Shown: positions 33,471 to 44,999 of the stretch, piece after piece
How the letters are laid out: each line of letters begins with the position of its first letter
Position numbering within the stretch: the first letter of the stretch is position 1
From: Diphasiastrum complanatum
Lineage: Eukaryota > Streptophyta > Lycopodiopsida > Lycopodiales > Lycopodiaceae
Assembly (NCBI GenBank): GCA_029204225.1
Contig: CM055109.1
Location: forward strand, 35,538,496-35,598,495
DNA length: 60,000 bases
Direction of reading: 5' to 3'
The notes under the pieces: generated by a model
Told to the model about the DNA's origin: nothing
What the model saw: only the letters and a program-made list of their open reading frames with translations
The model's database searches: none
Translations under genes and position numbers: made by a program

Positions 33471-36400
33471 CAAGTTCATCGATCCATCTGTTGAAAAATG
33501 GAAGACAAAGGATGGGTATCGTTTCGATGCCATCAACGATCCAACTCTAGCTGCTGCTTGTGCTTACTTAACCAAGTACACCCGGTGTTGCAAATCCAAG
33601 ATCATGTGGATCCCGATGTCCATGTTCCACATGTAGGTAGATTCACGACTACATGACCAAAATCTCTATGATTGGGCCCAGTTTGCTTTGAACTGCCTTC
33701 ATGAGTGTATTAAAAACAAGCAACCCTCCACCTTGCTTGGATACCTCATGATAGATCACAATCCAGCAGGTACACAACGGACCTAAACTCCGGGAGTTGT
33801 TGCAGGTGGCCAACAAAGCTTGGGACATTCCAATTCAGTCCAAGAAGTCCAAGCGGTCCCATGTTCAGACATCATCGCCACAAGGACGAGCACTAAAAAG
33901 GCCAAATACAAGCATCATCAAGCTGGTGACGCCCCCACCAATAGCCTCCCAACAAGATCCAGCAGCAGAAGGATCTTCGACAGCACAAGAGATAGATACA
34001 TCCAAGGCCAAGCTGTCTGACGCCAGCAAAGGACAAGAATAATGTTGATGGCAAAGAGGCGATCTCCAAATGCAACAGAGTTAGAAGAGTCCAAATTTGA
34101 GGGAGAGCCACTTCAGAGGAAACCACGAGAATTGAGCCAAGCAACTCAATCACATTCGGCATCGTCGAGCTCGACAGCTTAACCTCTAATACAACATCAA
34201 AGCAACACTCCTCACCCATACACATCATAGACGGGAGTGATGGAGCGGCCACATCTATGGCAGCAGACATGTGCACAGATACACAAGTCGTGCCACCAGA
34301 TCAAGTAACCACTCCCCCTATTCTAATTACCACGCCAACACCACCAACTTCACCAAAGGCACAAGATTTGGGAGGGAGAAGAGAGGGGAATATCATTCCC
34401 CAAGACACGGGAGTAGCTCAGCAGCAAGTCCACATTCTCATGGACACTTCAACATACTTTGATGTTGCGGACCTGATGGAGAGTAGTGATGATGAAGAGG
34501 GCAAAGCAGATCAGTCAGCTGACCCCACCACTAACCACCACCACCACTATTCCAATAACCACCACTACTGTCTCTACTAACGTAATCTCTCCACTTCCTC
34601 CATTGTCACCTTCACTTCCTCAGCAATGTATTTTTTTGGACAAACATCACCCACTCATGCCCCCGATCAGTATCCAACCATCTCTAACCCCGAAGAGCTC
34701 TCCGAAGCAACAAAACGTTCGATGATTAGCCTATCCGAAACCAGTTACCACATGCACTGGCTGGTTGGTCAGCACAAGGTATTGGAAAATAAGGTCAAAC
34801 ATCAGGACCAAACAACCGCCCAACAGAAAAAACAAATAAAAGAAAAAAAAAAGAGACAGAGGAAATAAAATCTATGCTGGTAGAGCACATAACAGAATTG
34901 AAGGAGGTTCAACAACAACTTGAGTGCCAGATGGCCCAGATCGACCAATCAAAGATGAATTGTCTAGCGCAATGATAGTTGATGCCCCTCTAGTCAAACC
35001 CAAAGACATACAGTTTCAAGCTCCACAAGTTCCACCCATCCGGATGGAAAAGTATGTATGGCTGATTCAAGAAACAGAAGTTGAAAAGAAGAATTATGAG
35101 AACGTTGTGGCCAAACAGGCGAAGATCATTCTCAAGTCCCAGAAGCAATTAGAAGAAATGACGAAGGCCCTGCACTAAGTCTTGGACAAAGTGAACCAGC
35201 TATGGAACATGGCGTGCAAGGCCCAAGCAAGAATTTTTGACAATAAGCCAAGGGACGATGATAGAGATGATGGAGCGGACAACAACGATGGGCAAACCTA
35301 GCAGAAGGATGGTAGTTCGGGTTCGAACGACCAGATAACTAAGGCTGCCTCCGGAGCTTTTCTTCTTCCCCCTCCTATCTTCAAACCTCCTTCCTACTCC
35401 ACTTTTAATTTTTTCGAATCTTTTAGTCCTACTTACCCCATCTCTTCATTTTCCTCCTTTCCACCTTCCTCCTCACAGATTTTGAAGTCTTCTCAAGGGC
35501 AGGTTGAGACGTACAAGGCTCGACGGGATGAGTTCTTAAAATGACTCAGTTCTCCAGGTGTGGCGTACAATTTGTTAAATCTGGTTCCTCCTAAACCTGT
35601 CGTTCCTATGCCTCTCTCTCTCTCCTGATCACTCCATCCCCGACCTTCCAGAAACTAACACCGACATTGGTGGCAATGATGACTTCCTAGCTGATCTGCC
35701 AGAAACACGTAGATTCTCGCCCAGACCTATGGATGTGGGCAAAACAGAGCCTTCCACAAGCGAGCAGGCAAGAGAGAGCGATACGGGCACTAAGGCCCTG
35801 GATGATTACCTGGTAAAACCGCCTCAGCAACGAAGGGCAGCCTCACCTACTAGGCCGAGAAACAACATGGTGGACACCAAAGAGTCCGAAAGGTTTGAAA
35901 GAAAATACCCTCGTAACATGAGGGGTGGCAGAGAAGAAATTGATCAAAGCCAGTACTCCACCAGGGCCGAGATCATAACTGCGCTACAACCACAGCCCAA
36001 GTGGCGTAATAAGGTCCTAAAAGATAGCAGGCGGTTGCAAGAATATTTGAGGGTGTCGGCGTGGAAGAGAATTGACCCATTTTTTTATGTCGCTCAAACA
36101 AAGAAATCCGTGGCCAACAGAACAACCGCGAGTCGAAGTGGTGAACTGGCCGGTAATTCTCAAAATTTCAGATAGCACATCAATGGACGAACTGAGATTG
36201 CAATTGTTGAATTTTGGGCACAAATATAAGTCTAACACCGATCTATGTGTACGAGAAAGCGCCGAATATTGCAGATCAATGGCCTTCCTGATGAATCAAG
36301 AACGCTTTTGGGATCATGGCTTAGAACCAATACGAATCAATCCCAACGTGGCCCTCCAATCTGAAGACGATCATGAAATGATGGCCCGACTTTACTATAG

Positions 36401-36640
36401 AGTGGCCTTTATGTCTTCCTGGTATGTTACCACGATAGAAGACTGACAAGAGATGGGCTTTATTGAGAAACTGCGAGAGTACCTGGGGCCGCTAAACTAT
36501 GAAAGCAAGCTCCGCTTCCAAGTATTCGAAGCCTTAGGAAGAAAAATGAGCAAGCAGAAACAGACAGCAAGGCGACGAGGCGAGTAGGACTCGCAGGAGG
36601 TTCTCAAGCGGGCTAGGATGTAGAGGCCATTGAGAGATCT
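33470..36640 (+). pseudogene. Unrecognised decayed coding cassette
   Basis: I do not recognise this protein. Pieces in plus frames appear to belong together. 33470-34040: FIDPSVEKWKTKDGYRFDAI, DPTLAAACAYLTKYT, LYDWAQFALNCLHECIKNKQ, LLQVANKAWDIP, then a basic/Ser-rich stretch. 34257-34580: a low-complexity acidic region. 34626-35300: a Lys/Gln/Glu-rich, probably coiled-coil part (KNYENVVAKQAKIILKSQKQ) with acidic DDDRDDGADNNDG. 35729-36640: a more ordered part with QPKWRNKVLKDSRRLQEYLR, MDELRLQLLNFGHKYKS, ESAEYCRSMAFLMNQERF, EMMARLYYRVAFMSSWYVTT and LGPLNYESKLRFQVFEALGR, ending in a basic tail. Stops and frameshifts divide it. Low-complexity middle, basic tail and LTR-like DNA behind it suggest gag of a non-autonomous LTR element, but a captured gene or old viral insertion cannot be excluded. 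Confidence 0.5.
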
Positions 36641-36959
36641 CCAATTTTGTGGAATGATTTTTGCGGCCAATAAGCACATGGTTTTACAAAAGTGAAAAGA
36701 GATCCACACTTTTTCAGGTGCCAAGCAGAATAACGTCATGTGTTGCAGTGGGTCTTGCAACAGATTAGGGGTGGATAATGTTAGCAGATTCCAGAGAATC
36801 CCCCGGATGCCGAGCCAAGCTGAAACACAGAGCACCTCTCACCCAAGACCGAGGAGGTCTCAGAAGGAGGAGAGCAGAAAGAAGATGAGAGCCAAGCATG
36901 AGAGTCGAGGAATGCTAGCTAGGAATACAGATTTATCTTTATGTGAGCCTACATGGTGC

Positions 36960-37770
36960 AAGAAGGAATGACCAAGTGGGAGCTAGTGTTATTCCTAGGC
37001 AAAGTAATAAATGTAGACCCCTCTTAAATAAATTAGAGTGAGCCACCTTTTGATGGTGATCTCTAGTGGAAGAGCTGATTTCACTTGGAATTTTTAAATT
37101 AGTGGAATTGCCACTCGGGCTCCACATGGGCAGCCTTCTTGTTTATTTAAGAGCACCCCTCTCTTGTGAGGAAGCTTTACTTGTATTTGTCATTACTCTT
37201 GTTGAATAAATAAGATCTTCCATGAGTTATTGGCAATCTTGGAGCTCTTTGTTCATGGCTGTTTTCTTGAGTGAATCTCCTATGAACATGCTTTGCATTC
37301 TCTTGTTTGTAGATGTGGAGTAGAGTAAATTTCTTCTTGCCTTTCTTTATGCAATGTGGATTGTAGTTGTGGATTAGTTTCTTGTTCTTGCTTAAGTAGT
37401 TTTCAGCATCCAGGTAAACTAGATAGGTTGGAATTGTGATTCAAATCTTGCAAATCTTCTAACAACCCAATTCTTGATTGTTCTTGGGTTATCCAAGAAT
37501 CAAGAGATAGGTGTTTCTTGATTTTTTGGATTGCTAGTATGCTGTTAGGTAGCTAGTTTCTTGTTTCTTGTTCTTGATTTGTAGATTAATCTATATGGTT
37601 TACTGTTTCTTGAATATCTAGAGTTAATTAGTAGCAAGAATCGTTGTTTGTTCACTTGTGTAGAATGCTGATCTGTTTGTGAACGAGTGTTGGTTGCATG
37701 TGAATGTGTATGCATGTAGCTGGAGTGAACGAATCTTAATCATCCCATTGACAGGCTGGGAAACATGTAT
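36960..37770 (+). repeat. LTR-like sequence after the unknown cassette
   Basis: Looks like a promoter/terminator unit: TATA-like GTTTATTTAAGAGC (37141), AATAAATAAGATC polyadenylation-like signal (37205), then a T-rich, TTCTTG-repeating stretch to about 37660. It follows the unknown cassette as a 3' LTR would. No TG...CA pair, polypurine tract or second copy was found. Confidence 0.35.
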
Positions 37771-39474
37771 GAGTAAACGCTAAATCTTTTTGCCTGAAAC
37801 GGTTAAAACTAAGAAGATTGATCTTACGAACCAACTTCCTGGAACGGGCAAAAACACCCGGTTTCCAGTGTTCAAGAAACCAAGAAGAACGTTAAATAAT
37901 CGTGTTCACAGATTCGCAGCAGGAATCCATGAACACAAGCTTATCTTTATGCATGCTAACTAAAAATATATTTGATTTTGTACAAAAGTTCATACATTAA
38001 GAGTTCTATGTCCCTTTTTGGATTTTTGCATGGCCCAGGAAAGTAGTCATTAAAGAAGAACGATACACATGACTACATGATTGATAAATGTGGTGCGTGA
38101 ACATTGCTCTGATATATCTCAATATGAATCTTGAATGTTCATATGAATAATGGCATCTATAACAATGTGACTGCATGGTGTACCAATCTAGGGGAGTTGA
38201 CGAGAATAACAAGCTAGTGTAGCGCACAGTTTGTATCTTTGCAATTAGTTGATTGTAGTTTAAAATTTTACTATAAGTACACAAATCAAAATAATGAGTA
38301 CAATCTCAAATGGAGTAGAAATAGAAGCTGAAGCTTCAGGTTTAGAGATCAAAGTCGGTTTAGAGATTAAAGATGTGATCATAATATTCCTTGATCCATG
38401 CCTCGGTTTGATCCATCTTGATCATCCTCTCATCTTTATTGGCTTCTAGTTTATTGGTCCTCTTATCCGAGGAGTCAGGCATTTCATTAGTACTTTGAGT
38501 AGCAGGTGCGGTTTCTGATACCTCTCCTGTGTTGAACCAAGGCGACCTTCTGCGCTGGCGCAGATGGTCGCCTCTACTGTAATATTGCACTATGGCAACC
38601 ATCTGCGATGCTATTTTTTGGCACCATGGTGGTCGGAGCTGCAGATGGTCGGGACAGTAGCAGCTACTTCGGAAGGTTGCGCCGGTAGATTGTGTCAGGT
38701 GAGGTGAGATAGCATGCGCTGATCCGGTTTGACAGGGATAGTTGATGGGTGGAGAAGGAAGTCCAAAGAAATAAGCTCAGATGACTGGAGAGCTTAGCAT
38801 TTAGCGCGTTTGAAGATTTTGAGAAGGATAGGTTGGTGAAGAGCGCAAATGAATGGAAGAGGTAGATAAGCTGCCCCTGCTACAAAAGAAACAAAAGCTA
38901 CAAATGCAAGACCATCATAAAGTAACGTCAAGGTCTTAGTTGCTTAACTTCCACCATATGTAATGGCATAATAGTAGGTTATCCATAGCATCTGCCATTA
39001 GTTAAAATGCAGCATAGTTATGATCATATTGAGCCTGTTGAATGCTTCAAAATCAAACCAATTCATAATGGAGCCCAGATTATCATTACCATACCAGTAT
39101 TAACACACTTTTGGTGGTAGTAGGTCATTTTTTTGCTATCAATCGTGGTCCTGTTTTGAGGCAAAAGCGTTCAATCGGCTAAATGCTGCCAGAGAATGCA
39201 CATTATTTGGTAGAACAGGTCACAGCTTGATGAAGTATGTCAAGAACATAATGCAGCAGGTCGCAGACAGCATGTAAAATGAAAAAACGTGGGCTTCAGG
39301 TGTGACATACCCTGTTTTCAACTCACAAAATGTGTAGGATGAGCGCAAGCCTTTCCATTAGCCCTAGATGGTCGCCCATTATCAACAGATGATGCTTGGA
39401 AACGGCCCGATGCTTAGAAGCGCCCAATGATCGTCATACTAGAAAGCAATAATCTGATGCCTGATGCCTATAAG
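37771..39474. other. Unassigned segment left of C3
   Basis: No domain recognised. Local features: a CTGCGCTGGCGCAG palindrome near 38550 and a repeated AGATGGTCG word at 38564, 38644 and 39366. Near 39390-39470 there are GATGCTT/GATGCCT words like those of the minisatellite at 42936-43096. Confidence 0.4.
38360..38602 (-). CDS. Unrecognised 80-codon open frame
   Basis: Starts MVAIVQYYSRGDHLRQRR and ends DQTEAWIKEYYDHIFNL. The middle is hydrophilic and rich in Thr, Glu, Asn and Lys. No family is recognised, and there is no clear promoter or splice structure. It might be the tail of a retroelement gag or of a host exon. The G+C-rich, CGCAGATGGTCG-repeating DNA just upstream differs from its surroundings. 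I list it because its amino-acid composition is protein-like rather than repetitive, but it may be chance. Confidence 0.2.
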   Translation of the reverse strand: MVAIVQYYSRGDHLRQRRRSPWFNTGEVSETAPATQSTNEMPDSSDKRTNKLEANKDERMIKMDQTEAWIKEYYDHIFNL

Positions 39475-40168
39475 TGTTTTACTAACGAGCATCCTGAAAA
39501 ATACAAGTCCGACAACATATTTTTTAGGCCTTCACATTTTTTTCCTTTTGAGATTTTCTACGACTTAGAAATCATTTTTTAGGCACTTTCGCCTTTTTCG
39601 CTCCTTAGCAAAAAATGCAACACACTGGCCAAGTGACCAGAATACCTTAGAAATCATTTTTAAGGCACCTTCGCCTTTTTCGTCTTTTTTGTTCCATAGC
39701 GAAAAATGCGACACACTGGCCAAGTGGCCAAAATACCTTAGAAATCATTTTAAGGCACTTTCACCTTTTTCGACTTTTTGCTGACCGACTTCGCCAATAG
39801 TTGAGTAACCCTAAAAACAGCTAGACAAACAAATATCCCAAAGGCGGTTGACGGTTACCAACTTTTTGTACATATGCAAAGACTGGCATAAATAGCCTTA
39901 AAGGCTTGTAAGAATTAAGCAGAGTTATCTGTAGCTAGCGTTATCACGCTCAACAAGCTGAAGGTATTACTTCAAGCTATTGTACTCATTGTTAATATAT
40001 TTTATCAGAGTGCAATTTTTGTCTCACTACTACGTCGTTCATTTGTGCAAATGGTATGAATTCTACTACTTATATATTTCTACTGCTAACTGTTGCGTTT
40101 CCGTTCCTACACGCCTACGCTTTGAGCAACCGAGCCTCCGCTGCGCTCATGACCACCGTTTTACGACA
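39475..40168 (+). repeat. 5' LTR of C3
   Basis: TGTT at 39475 to TTACGACA at 40168, followed by the primer site. Compared with the LTR at 43097-43893 it lacks about 30 bp after its start and about 75 bp near 39910. Carries internal tandem units (about 82-91 bp, starting at 39564, 39646 and 39737) with CTTAGAAATCATTTT and ACACTGGCCAAGTG, probably U3 enhancer-like subrepeats. TATA-like CATAAATAGCC at about 39888. Confidence 0.85.
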
Positions 40169-40181
40169 TGGTATCAAAACA
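40169..40181 (+). other. Primer binding site of C3
   Basis: TGGTATCAAAACA directly after the LTR end; the first ten bases fit the initiator-Met tRNA primer site. Confidence 0.75.
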
Positions 40182-40299
40182 GACATTTCAGTAATCTACA
40201 TTTTTACTGCGGATTATCAGTCTTGTTTCTATTAAGACGTCTTTCTAGCAAATGCGCAGCCAACAGTATTCCGACAGTCGTTGTTTCTACCAACGATCT

Positions 40300-41095
40300 T
40301 GTTCAACTAGAAGGGATCCATCATCTAGTTCATCTATCATTGACAAACTCAATGAAGATAACTACCATCTCTGAAAATTCAAGATGAAGGTTATACTACT
40401 AGCCAAAGAATTGTGGGACATCATTGATGTCACAGAACTCAAACCAGAAGGTGATGCAGCCATCATCACCAAGTGGAGACTGAGAGATGGCAAAGCATTT
40501 GCCATGATCACCCTCAATACAAAGGGCACTCAGATCAGCCACATACGTGCTGCTCAGATAACTAAGGATGCATGGGACATCCTAGCAACTTTGTACGACA
40601 TTAGAGACGTTACATCCAACTGAGGAAGAAATTCTTCAACCTCAGAATGTCTGAAGCAGATAGTGTTTTGAGTCACCTCAACACTTTGAAAATCTTATGG
40701 AGCAAATGACTGCAACAGGCTCAGTCATAGAAGATTCCGATGCACTCATGACTCTATTATCGAGTCTACCTGAAGCCTATGAAAATTGGGTAATGGCAAT
40801 TTCTACCTAGGGGCACCTCACTCTATCAAGAGTAATCTCACTGCTCCTACAAGAAGAGAACAAAAGATCGACATCCTCCTCAGGCTCATGATCAATATCC
40901 TCAAGCTCTGTATTCAAAAAATCAAAAGTTTAGATCCAAGAGATCTACAAAGTCAGGCTCTACTGACAAAAGGAGCAACATGCAGTCTGGACCAAATTTC
41001 GGATCGAATTCAAGCTCTTCATCATTCCAACCAGTGCAGAAACTATTCTGCAGATACTGTAAGAGGTCGGTCACGAAATCAAGGACTGCCGAATT
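40300..41095 (+). pseudogene. C3 gag relic with zinc knuckle
   Basis: Begins with KLNEDNYHL (about 40350), then FKMKVILLAKELWDIIDVTE, KWRLRDGKAFAMITLN, AQITKDAWDILATLY and, after stops, SHLNTLK. This is the UBN2-type gag of plant copia, with the Trp of the usual W-x-x-L pattern present. A knuckle-like segment CRYCKRS, with its His and last Cys in a shifted frame (GHEIKDC-like), lies at 41046-41090. Stops at about 40621 and later, with several frameshifts. Gag would form the particle and the knuckle bind RNA. Confidence 0.85.
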
Positions 41096-41866
41096 TTGAA
41101 GTACAACAACGAAAAGAAGAAACAATTCCAACAACAAGCACACATTGCTATAGCAAGTCACTCAGATCAGCAAGAAGAAGAAGATGATGATGAAGCAGCT
41201 TTCATGACCAAAGTAAAAGAACAACAAGATATTGATTCTTGGTATTTAGACTCCGGAGCAACGCAACACATGACTCACCATTGCGACTGGTTCAAAGACT
41301 ACAAGTCGTTCACCCACTCTCGAGTTGTGCAACTTGGAGACAACTCATCGCATTCAATCGAAGGTGAAGGAACAGTCAGGGTTGAATTCAAAAAAGGTGA
41401 AGTCAAGTTGTTGTCCAATGTTCTCCACGTTTCAAATCTGACCAAGAATCTGCTCTCAGTTAGCATAATCACCGATTCAGGTTGGAGGGTCGAATTTGAT
41501 ATAGAAGGCTACTCAATTCGGAAGAAGCGGCTATCTTTACAAACTCGACCATTGCTACTCTTCTAACAATCAAGCTCTTCACACAGCCACTTCTAAATCA
41601 ACTGATATGTTGTGGCATTTCAGACTAGGCCATCTTAACTACAACAATATTCAGCAAATTTTAGCTCAGAATCTAGTACAAGACCTGCCTTCAGTCAGCA
41701 AGCCAACTTCTCCATGCGAAAGTTGTATTATTAGCAAGCATTCTAGAAGTCCCTTCAGTTTAGACTCAATGGTTTTTTGCTTCAAGCACTCCGTAGTGTG
41801 GAATATGTTTTCTTGGCACCCAAGACACTCTTGCAGGGGTCCACTGATGCATAAGATACTAATGAT
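41096..41866 (+). pseudogene. C3 protease, pre-integrase and integrase start
   Basis: One open frame (41096-41566) holds an acidic stretch, then SWYLDSGATQHMT with the aspartic protease DSGA (41251), VQLGDNSSHSIEGEGTV, LSNVLHVSNLTKNLLSVSII and DSGWRVEF. After a stop, 41607-41870 has LWHFRLGHLNYNNIQQ and CESCIISKHSRSPF, the GAG-pre-integrase domain with its HHCC-type cysteines, then GPLM from the integrase start. The element breaks off there. Protease and pre-integrase parts are well preserved. Confidence 0.92.
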
Positions 41867-41869
41867 TTA

Positions 41870-42798
41870 AAGCACCTGACAAACAAGCCATATATGGATC
41901 ATAAGTGGACCAAATCAAGCCTAATCTGCTCCAACTGAGCCTTGTACAGACAGAGATCTCACACATGTGAAATCAGCCCTCTTTGTTTGAGTGCTACTTC
42001 TCAAGGAATGATCCAAATTTGATGTTCTATAGCTTGTTGGATAGGTATTGAAGAGTAGAATGTGTTGCTCAAGTTTTTGAATCAATTTGATTTGTTTTTT
42101 TTAGAAGATTTTTAGGCAATCAGAGAGTTTGAGAGAGTACTCATCTCGTGAGATATGCCAAAGTGAGCACACATCAGTTCTTTTCACCAATTTTTTCAAT
42201 TTTCATTATCAATCATGTAGAATTGGATAAAAGTGAGTTTTTGAGGTCTTAGACTTTTCATTTCACACAAATTATTGTATCTGGACCATAATCCTGTATA
42301 TTTTATGTGGACCTAGCTAGACTGGATGGATCCAACTGTTTGATCATTCACATATATTTGAAATGCAACCAATGCACTCGAATCTAGATAGATGTCAAAC
42401 AAGCCAAACAGATGTGGCAACAATGTAAACACCCTTTTAGACCCACAAAAATACAATTGCAATTTCATAGATGCACTTGAAATGAAACTACAATATTAAA
42501 CTACACAACAGTAAACTAAAAAAAACAACATCAAACCACACAACAAAGAGTAGAATAAGATAAATCAAACACATTGTCCAAGGGCGAGTACGATGTGTTG
42601 TTGGTGCTAGATAGGTTGCCTGAACTGTCTGCCAAGTGTTTCGAGAAATTGGCAGAGTATCATGTTATGGCAACCCAAATATTTGTAACGGTTGTCTTAA
42701 ACGGTCAAGTTGTTTGAAAGCAGAGGCCTTCATTTTTGAGGATTTTCGTCACCCACTCAATGTACATTAGGCAAGATGGCCATTGATTGGGTCTTCCA
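41870..42798. other. Unassigned segment between the two copia halves
   Basis: A+T-rich, no open frame of note. If the inversion model is right, this is the former right flank of the copia element, now turned round. No LTR edge or primer site seen. Confidence 0.4.
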
Positions 42799-42883
42799 AA
42801 TGACCCATCCAGTGGCCCATTCACACAATGGCCTGATGAATGGCCCGTTGAATGGCCTAACGAATGGCCTAACAAATGGCCCG
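42799..42883 (+). repeat. 12-bp minisatellite
   Basis: About six to seven variants of AATGGCCTAACG in tandem (for example AATGGCCTGATG, AATGGCCCGTTG, AATGGCCTAACG, AATGGCCTAACA). The period is a multiple of three, so both strands show repetitive open frames (EWPNEWPN), which are not genes. Confidence 0.9.
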
Positions 42884-42935
42884 TCGTTCGAGTCAATGAC
42901 CATATGATCATGCCTTCGAATTTTGTTGCATTTTG

Positions 42936-43096
42936 TCATCGGGTCATCGCTTCCAGACATCAGTTTATCGCTTCCAGGCATCAAAGTATCGTGGCATTAG
43001 ATCATCACTGCTAGGCATCAGTTTATCGAGGCATCAGGTCATCGCTTCTAGGCATCAGTGTATCCCCCTCAGGGTATCGAGGCATCATGTCATCAC
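42936..43096 (+). repeat. GGCATC/CATCGC minisatellite at the C4 LTR edge
   Basis: Irregular tandem of about 20-24-bp units, each a variant of GGCATCAGTTTATCGCTTC. It ends exactly where the LTR of C4 starts (43097). Related words on the opposite strand (GATGCTT, GATGCCT, AGAAGCG) lie left of the C3 LTR at 39390-39470. Confidence 0.85.
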
Positions 43097-43893
43097 TGTC
43101 ATAAAACTGTGGTTGTGAGCGCAGCGGAGGCTCAGTTGCTCAGAGCGTAGGCGTGTAGGAACGGAAACACAACAATTAGCAGCTGAAATATTCAAGTAGA
43201 AGAATTCATACAGTTTGCGCAAATGAACGATGCAGTAGTGAGACAAAAATTGCACTTTGATAAAATATATCAATAGTGAGTACAATAGCTTGAAGTAATA
43301 ACTTCAGCTTGCTAAGCGTGATAACACTGGCTACAGATAACTCTACTTAAAGATAATTTTGAAAAGATTATCATTATTAACACTTACATAGCTTGTTTCA
43401 GCTAATATAGAGATTTACAAGAACGCAAAATATCTTACAAGCCTTTAAGGCTATTTATGTCAGTCTTTGCATATGTACAAAAGTTGGTAACTGTCAACCG
43501 CCTTTGAGATATTTGTTTGTCCAGATATTTTTTAGGTTTACTCATCCATTGGCAAAGTCGGTCAGCAAAAAGCCAAAAAAGACGAAAGTGCCTTAAAATG
43601 ATTTCTAAGGTATTACGGCCACTTGGCCAATGTGTCGCATTATTCGCTATGGAGCGAAAAAGGCGAAAGTGCCTTAAAAATGATTTCTGAGGTATTTTGG
43701 CCACTTGGCCAGTGTGTCGCATTTTTCGCAAGGAGCGAAAAAGACGAAGGTGGCTAAAAAATGATTTCTAAGTCATAGAAAATCTCAAAAGGGGAAAAAT
43801 GTGAAGGCCTAAAAAATATGTTGTCGGCCATGGTTTTTCAGGATGCTCATTACTTGAACGATTTGTTTAAGACTGAGCATAAGAAATCTAACA
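43097..43893 (-). repeat. 3' LTR of C4 (797 bp)
   Basis: Minus strand starts TGTTAGATTTCTT and ends TTTTATGACA. It contains the same subrepeats as the C3 LTR (43580-43770 here) and is longer by two segments missing from C3. Abuts the polypurine tract on one side and the minisatellite on the other. Confidence 0.88.
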
Positions 43894-43904
43894 CTCCCCC
43901 TTAA
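43894..43904 (-). other. Polypurine tract of C4
   Basis: CTCCCCCTTAA on the plus strand, TTAAGGGGGAG on the element strand, directly before TGTTAG of the LTR. Confidence 0.9.
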
Positions 43905-44980
43905 TGTGGATCCTGAAAAACTTTGATCTTCAGATTTAACATATCGTTAAATCTGAGATGTTGCTCTTTTGATAGAGCCTTTGTGAAGTAATCTGCTGCC
44001 ATGTAATTTGTTCTGCAAAAAATCAATACTACTTCCTTACTATGCACTTTCTCTCTAAGGTAGTGATACATGATTTCTACATGTTTGCTTCGAGAGTGAA
44101 ATCTCGGATTGAGAGATAGCGCTATTGTGCTTTGATTGTCACAATAGATTGTTGTAGGAAGTGGTTGTGGAAGATTGAGGTCTGCAAGCAGTTGCTTAAG
44201 CCAGATCGCCTCTTTGGTTGCATTTGTGGCAGATATGTATTCGGATTCTGTTGATGATAATGCAACTGAAGTCTGCTTCCAGCTGTTTCATGAGATTGGG
44301 CCTTGGTTGCATAAAAATACAAATCCAGAAGTTAATTTTCTGGTGTCAACATCTCTTGTCCAATCCGCATCTGTGTAGGCTTGAAGGATATTGGCAGTTT
44401 GGCTGCCTCCATAACAGATGCTGAGAGTTGTCGTTGCTTGAATGTACTTCATGACCTTTGTTAGCGCTTTCCAATGAGCTATGTCTGGATTTGACAGGAA
44501 CTGGCTGAGTGTACTGATCGAATATGCAAGGTCTGGTAGTGTGCAGATCATTGCGTACATCAGTGAGCCGATGATGGATTGAAACGGGTAGCGCTTCATC
44601 TCCTCCTTTTCTGTCTCAATTTGAGGAGAATGTTCCTTTGATAGTTTTAGTCTAGGGTCGAGTGGAAAGAGACTGGGTTTGTAGTTGGCCATTCCATACT
44701 TTTCCAGCACGTTGTTGAAATATCGTTGTTGACTGATGAAGATCAGTCTGCTAGGTCGATATTGTTGGATTTGGATTCTGAGACAATAGTGTGCTGGACC
44801 CATGTCAGTCATCTTGTATTCTTGGGCCAACACGCACTTTGTATCCTTCATCAGATTCAGATTATTACTGAATAAGAGTGTATTATCTACATAGAGAGTG
44901 ATGATGATGAAGTATTCTGATACAGATTTGAAGTAAACATTTGAATCTTCTGAGTTTTGAATAAAACCATTTTCTATCAT
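43905..44980 (-). pseudogene. C4 RT palm/thumb and RNase H
   Basis: The main open frame (44288-44980) has NGFIQNSEDSNVY, the catalytic box TLYVDNTLLFS (YVDN instead of YVDD), MTDMGPAHYCLRIQI, QQRYFNNVLEKYGM, IIGSLMYAMICTLPDLAYSI, LSNPDIAHWKAL, and RNase H with YTDADWTRDVDTRKLTSGFV. After a stop, RNase H continues (WKQTSVALSSTESEYISATN, DNQSTIAL, SKHVEIMYHYLRE, ADYFTKALS) to a stop next to the polypurine tract. The active-site change D to N alone would disable the RT. Confidence 0.93.
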
Positions 44981-44999
44981 AAATGCATTGACTTTCTGG

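Larger units (their letters stand above)
39475..41866 (+). mobile_element. Ty1/copia element C3, 5' half
   Basis: 5' LTR 39475-40168, primer site, gag, zinc knuckle, protease, pre-integrase domain and the first integrase residues, then a sharp end at about 41866. The matching 3' half (RT, RNase H, polypurine tract, 3' LTR of the same family) lies in inverse orientation at 43097-45423. Both outer LTR ends border DNA with GATGCC repeats. Confidence 0.88.

Noticed and set aside
33000-33640. Overlapping plus-strand frames rich in His, Pro, Ser and Thr
   Set aside because: All three frames are open because the DNA is a C-rich repeat; composition gives no evidence of translation. Only the part from about 33470 looks protein-like.
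42705-43014. Open frames on both strands with EWPNEWPN or GHSTGHS repeats
   Set aside because: By-products of a 12-bp minisatellite whose period is a multiple of three.
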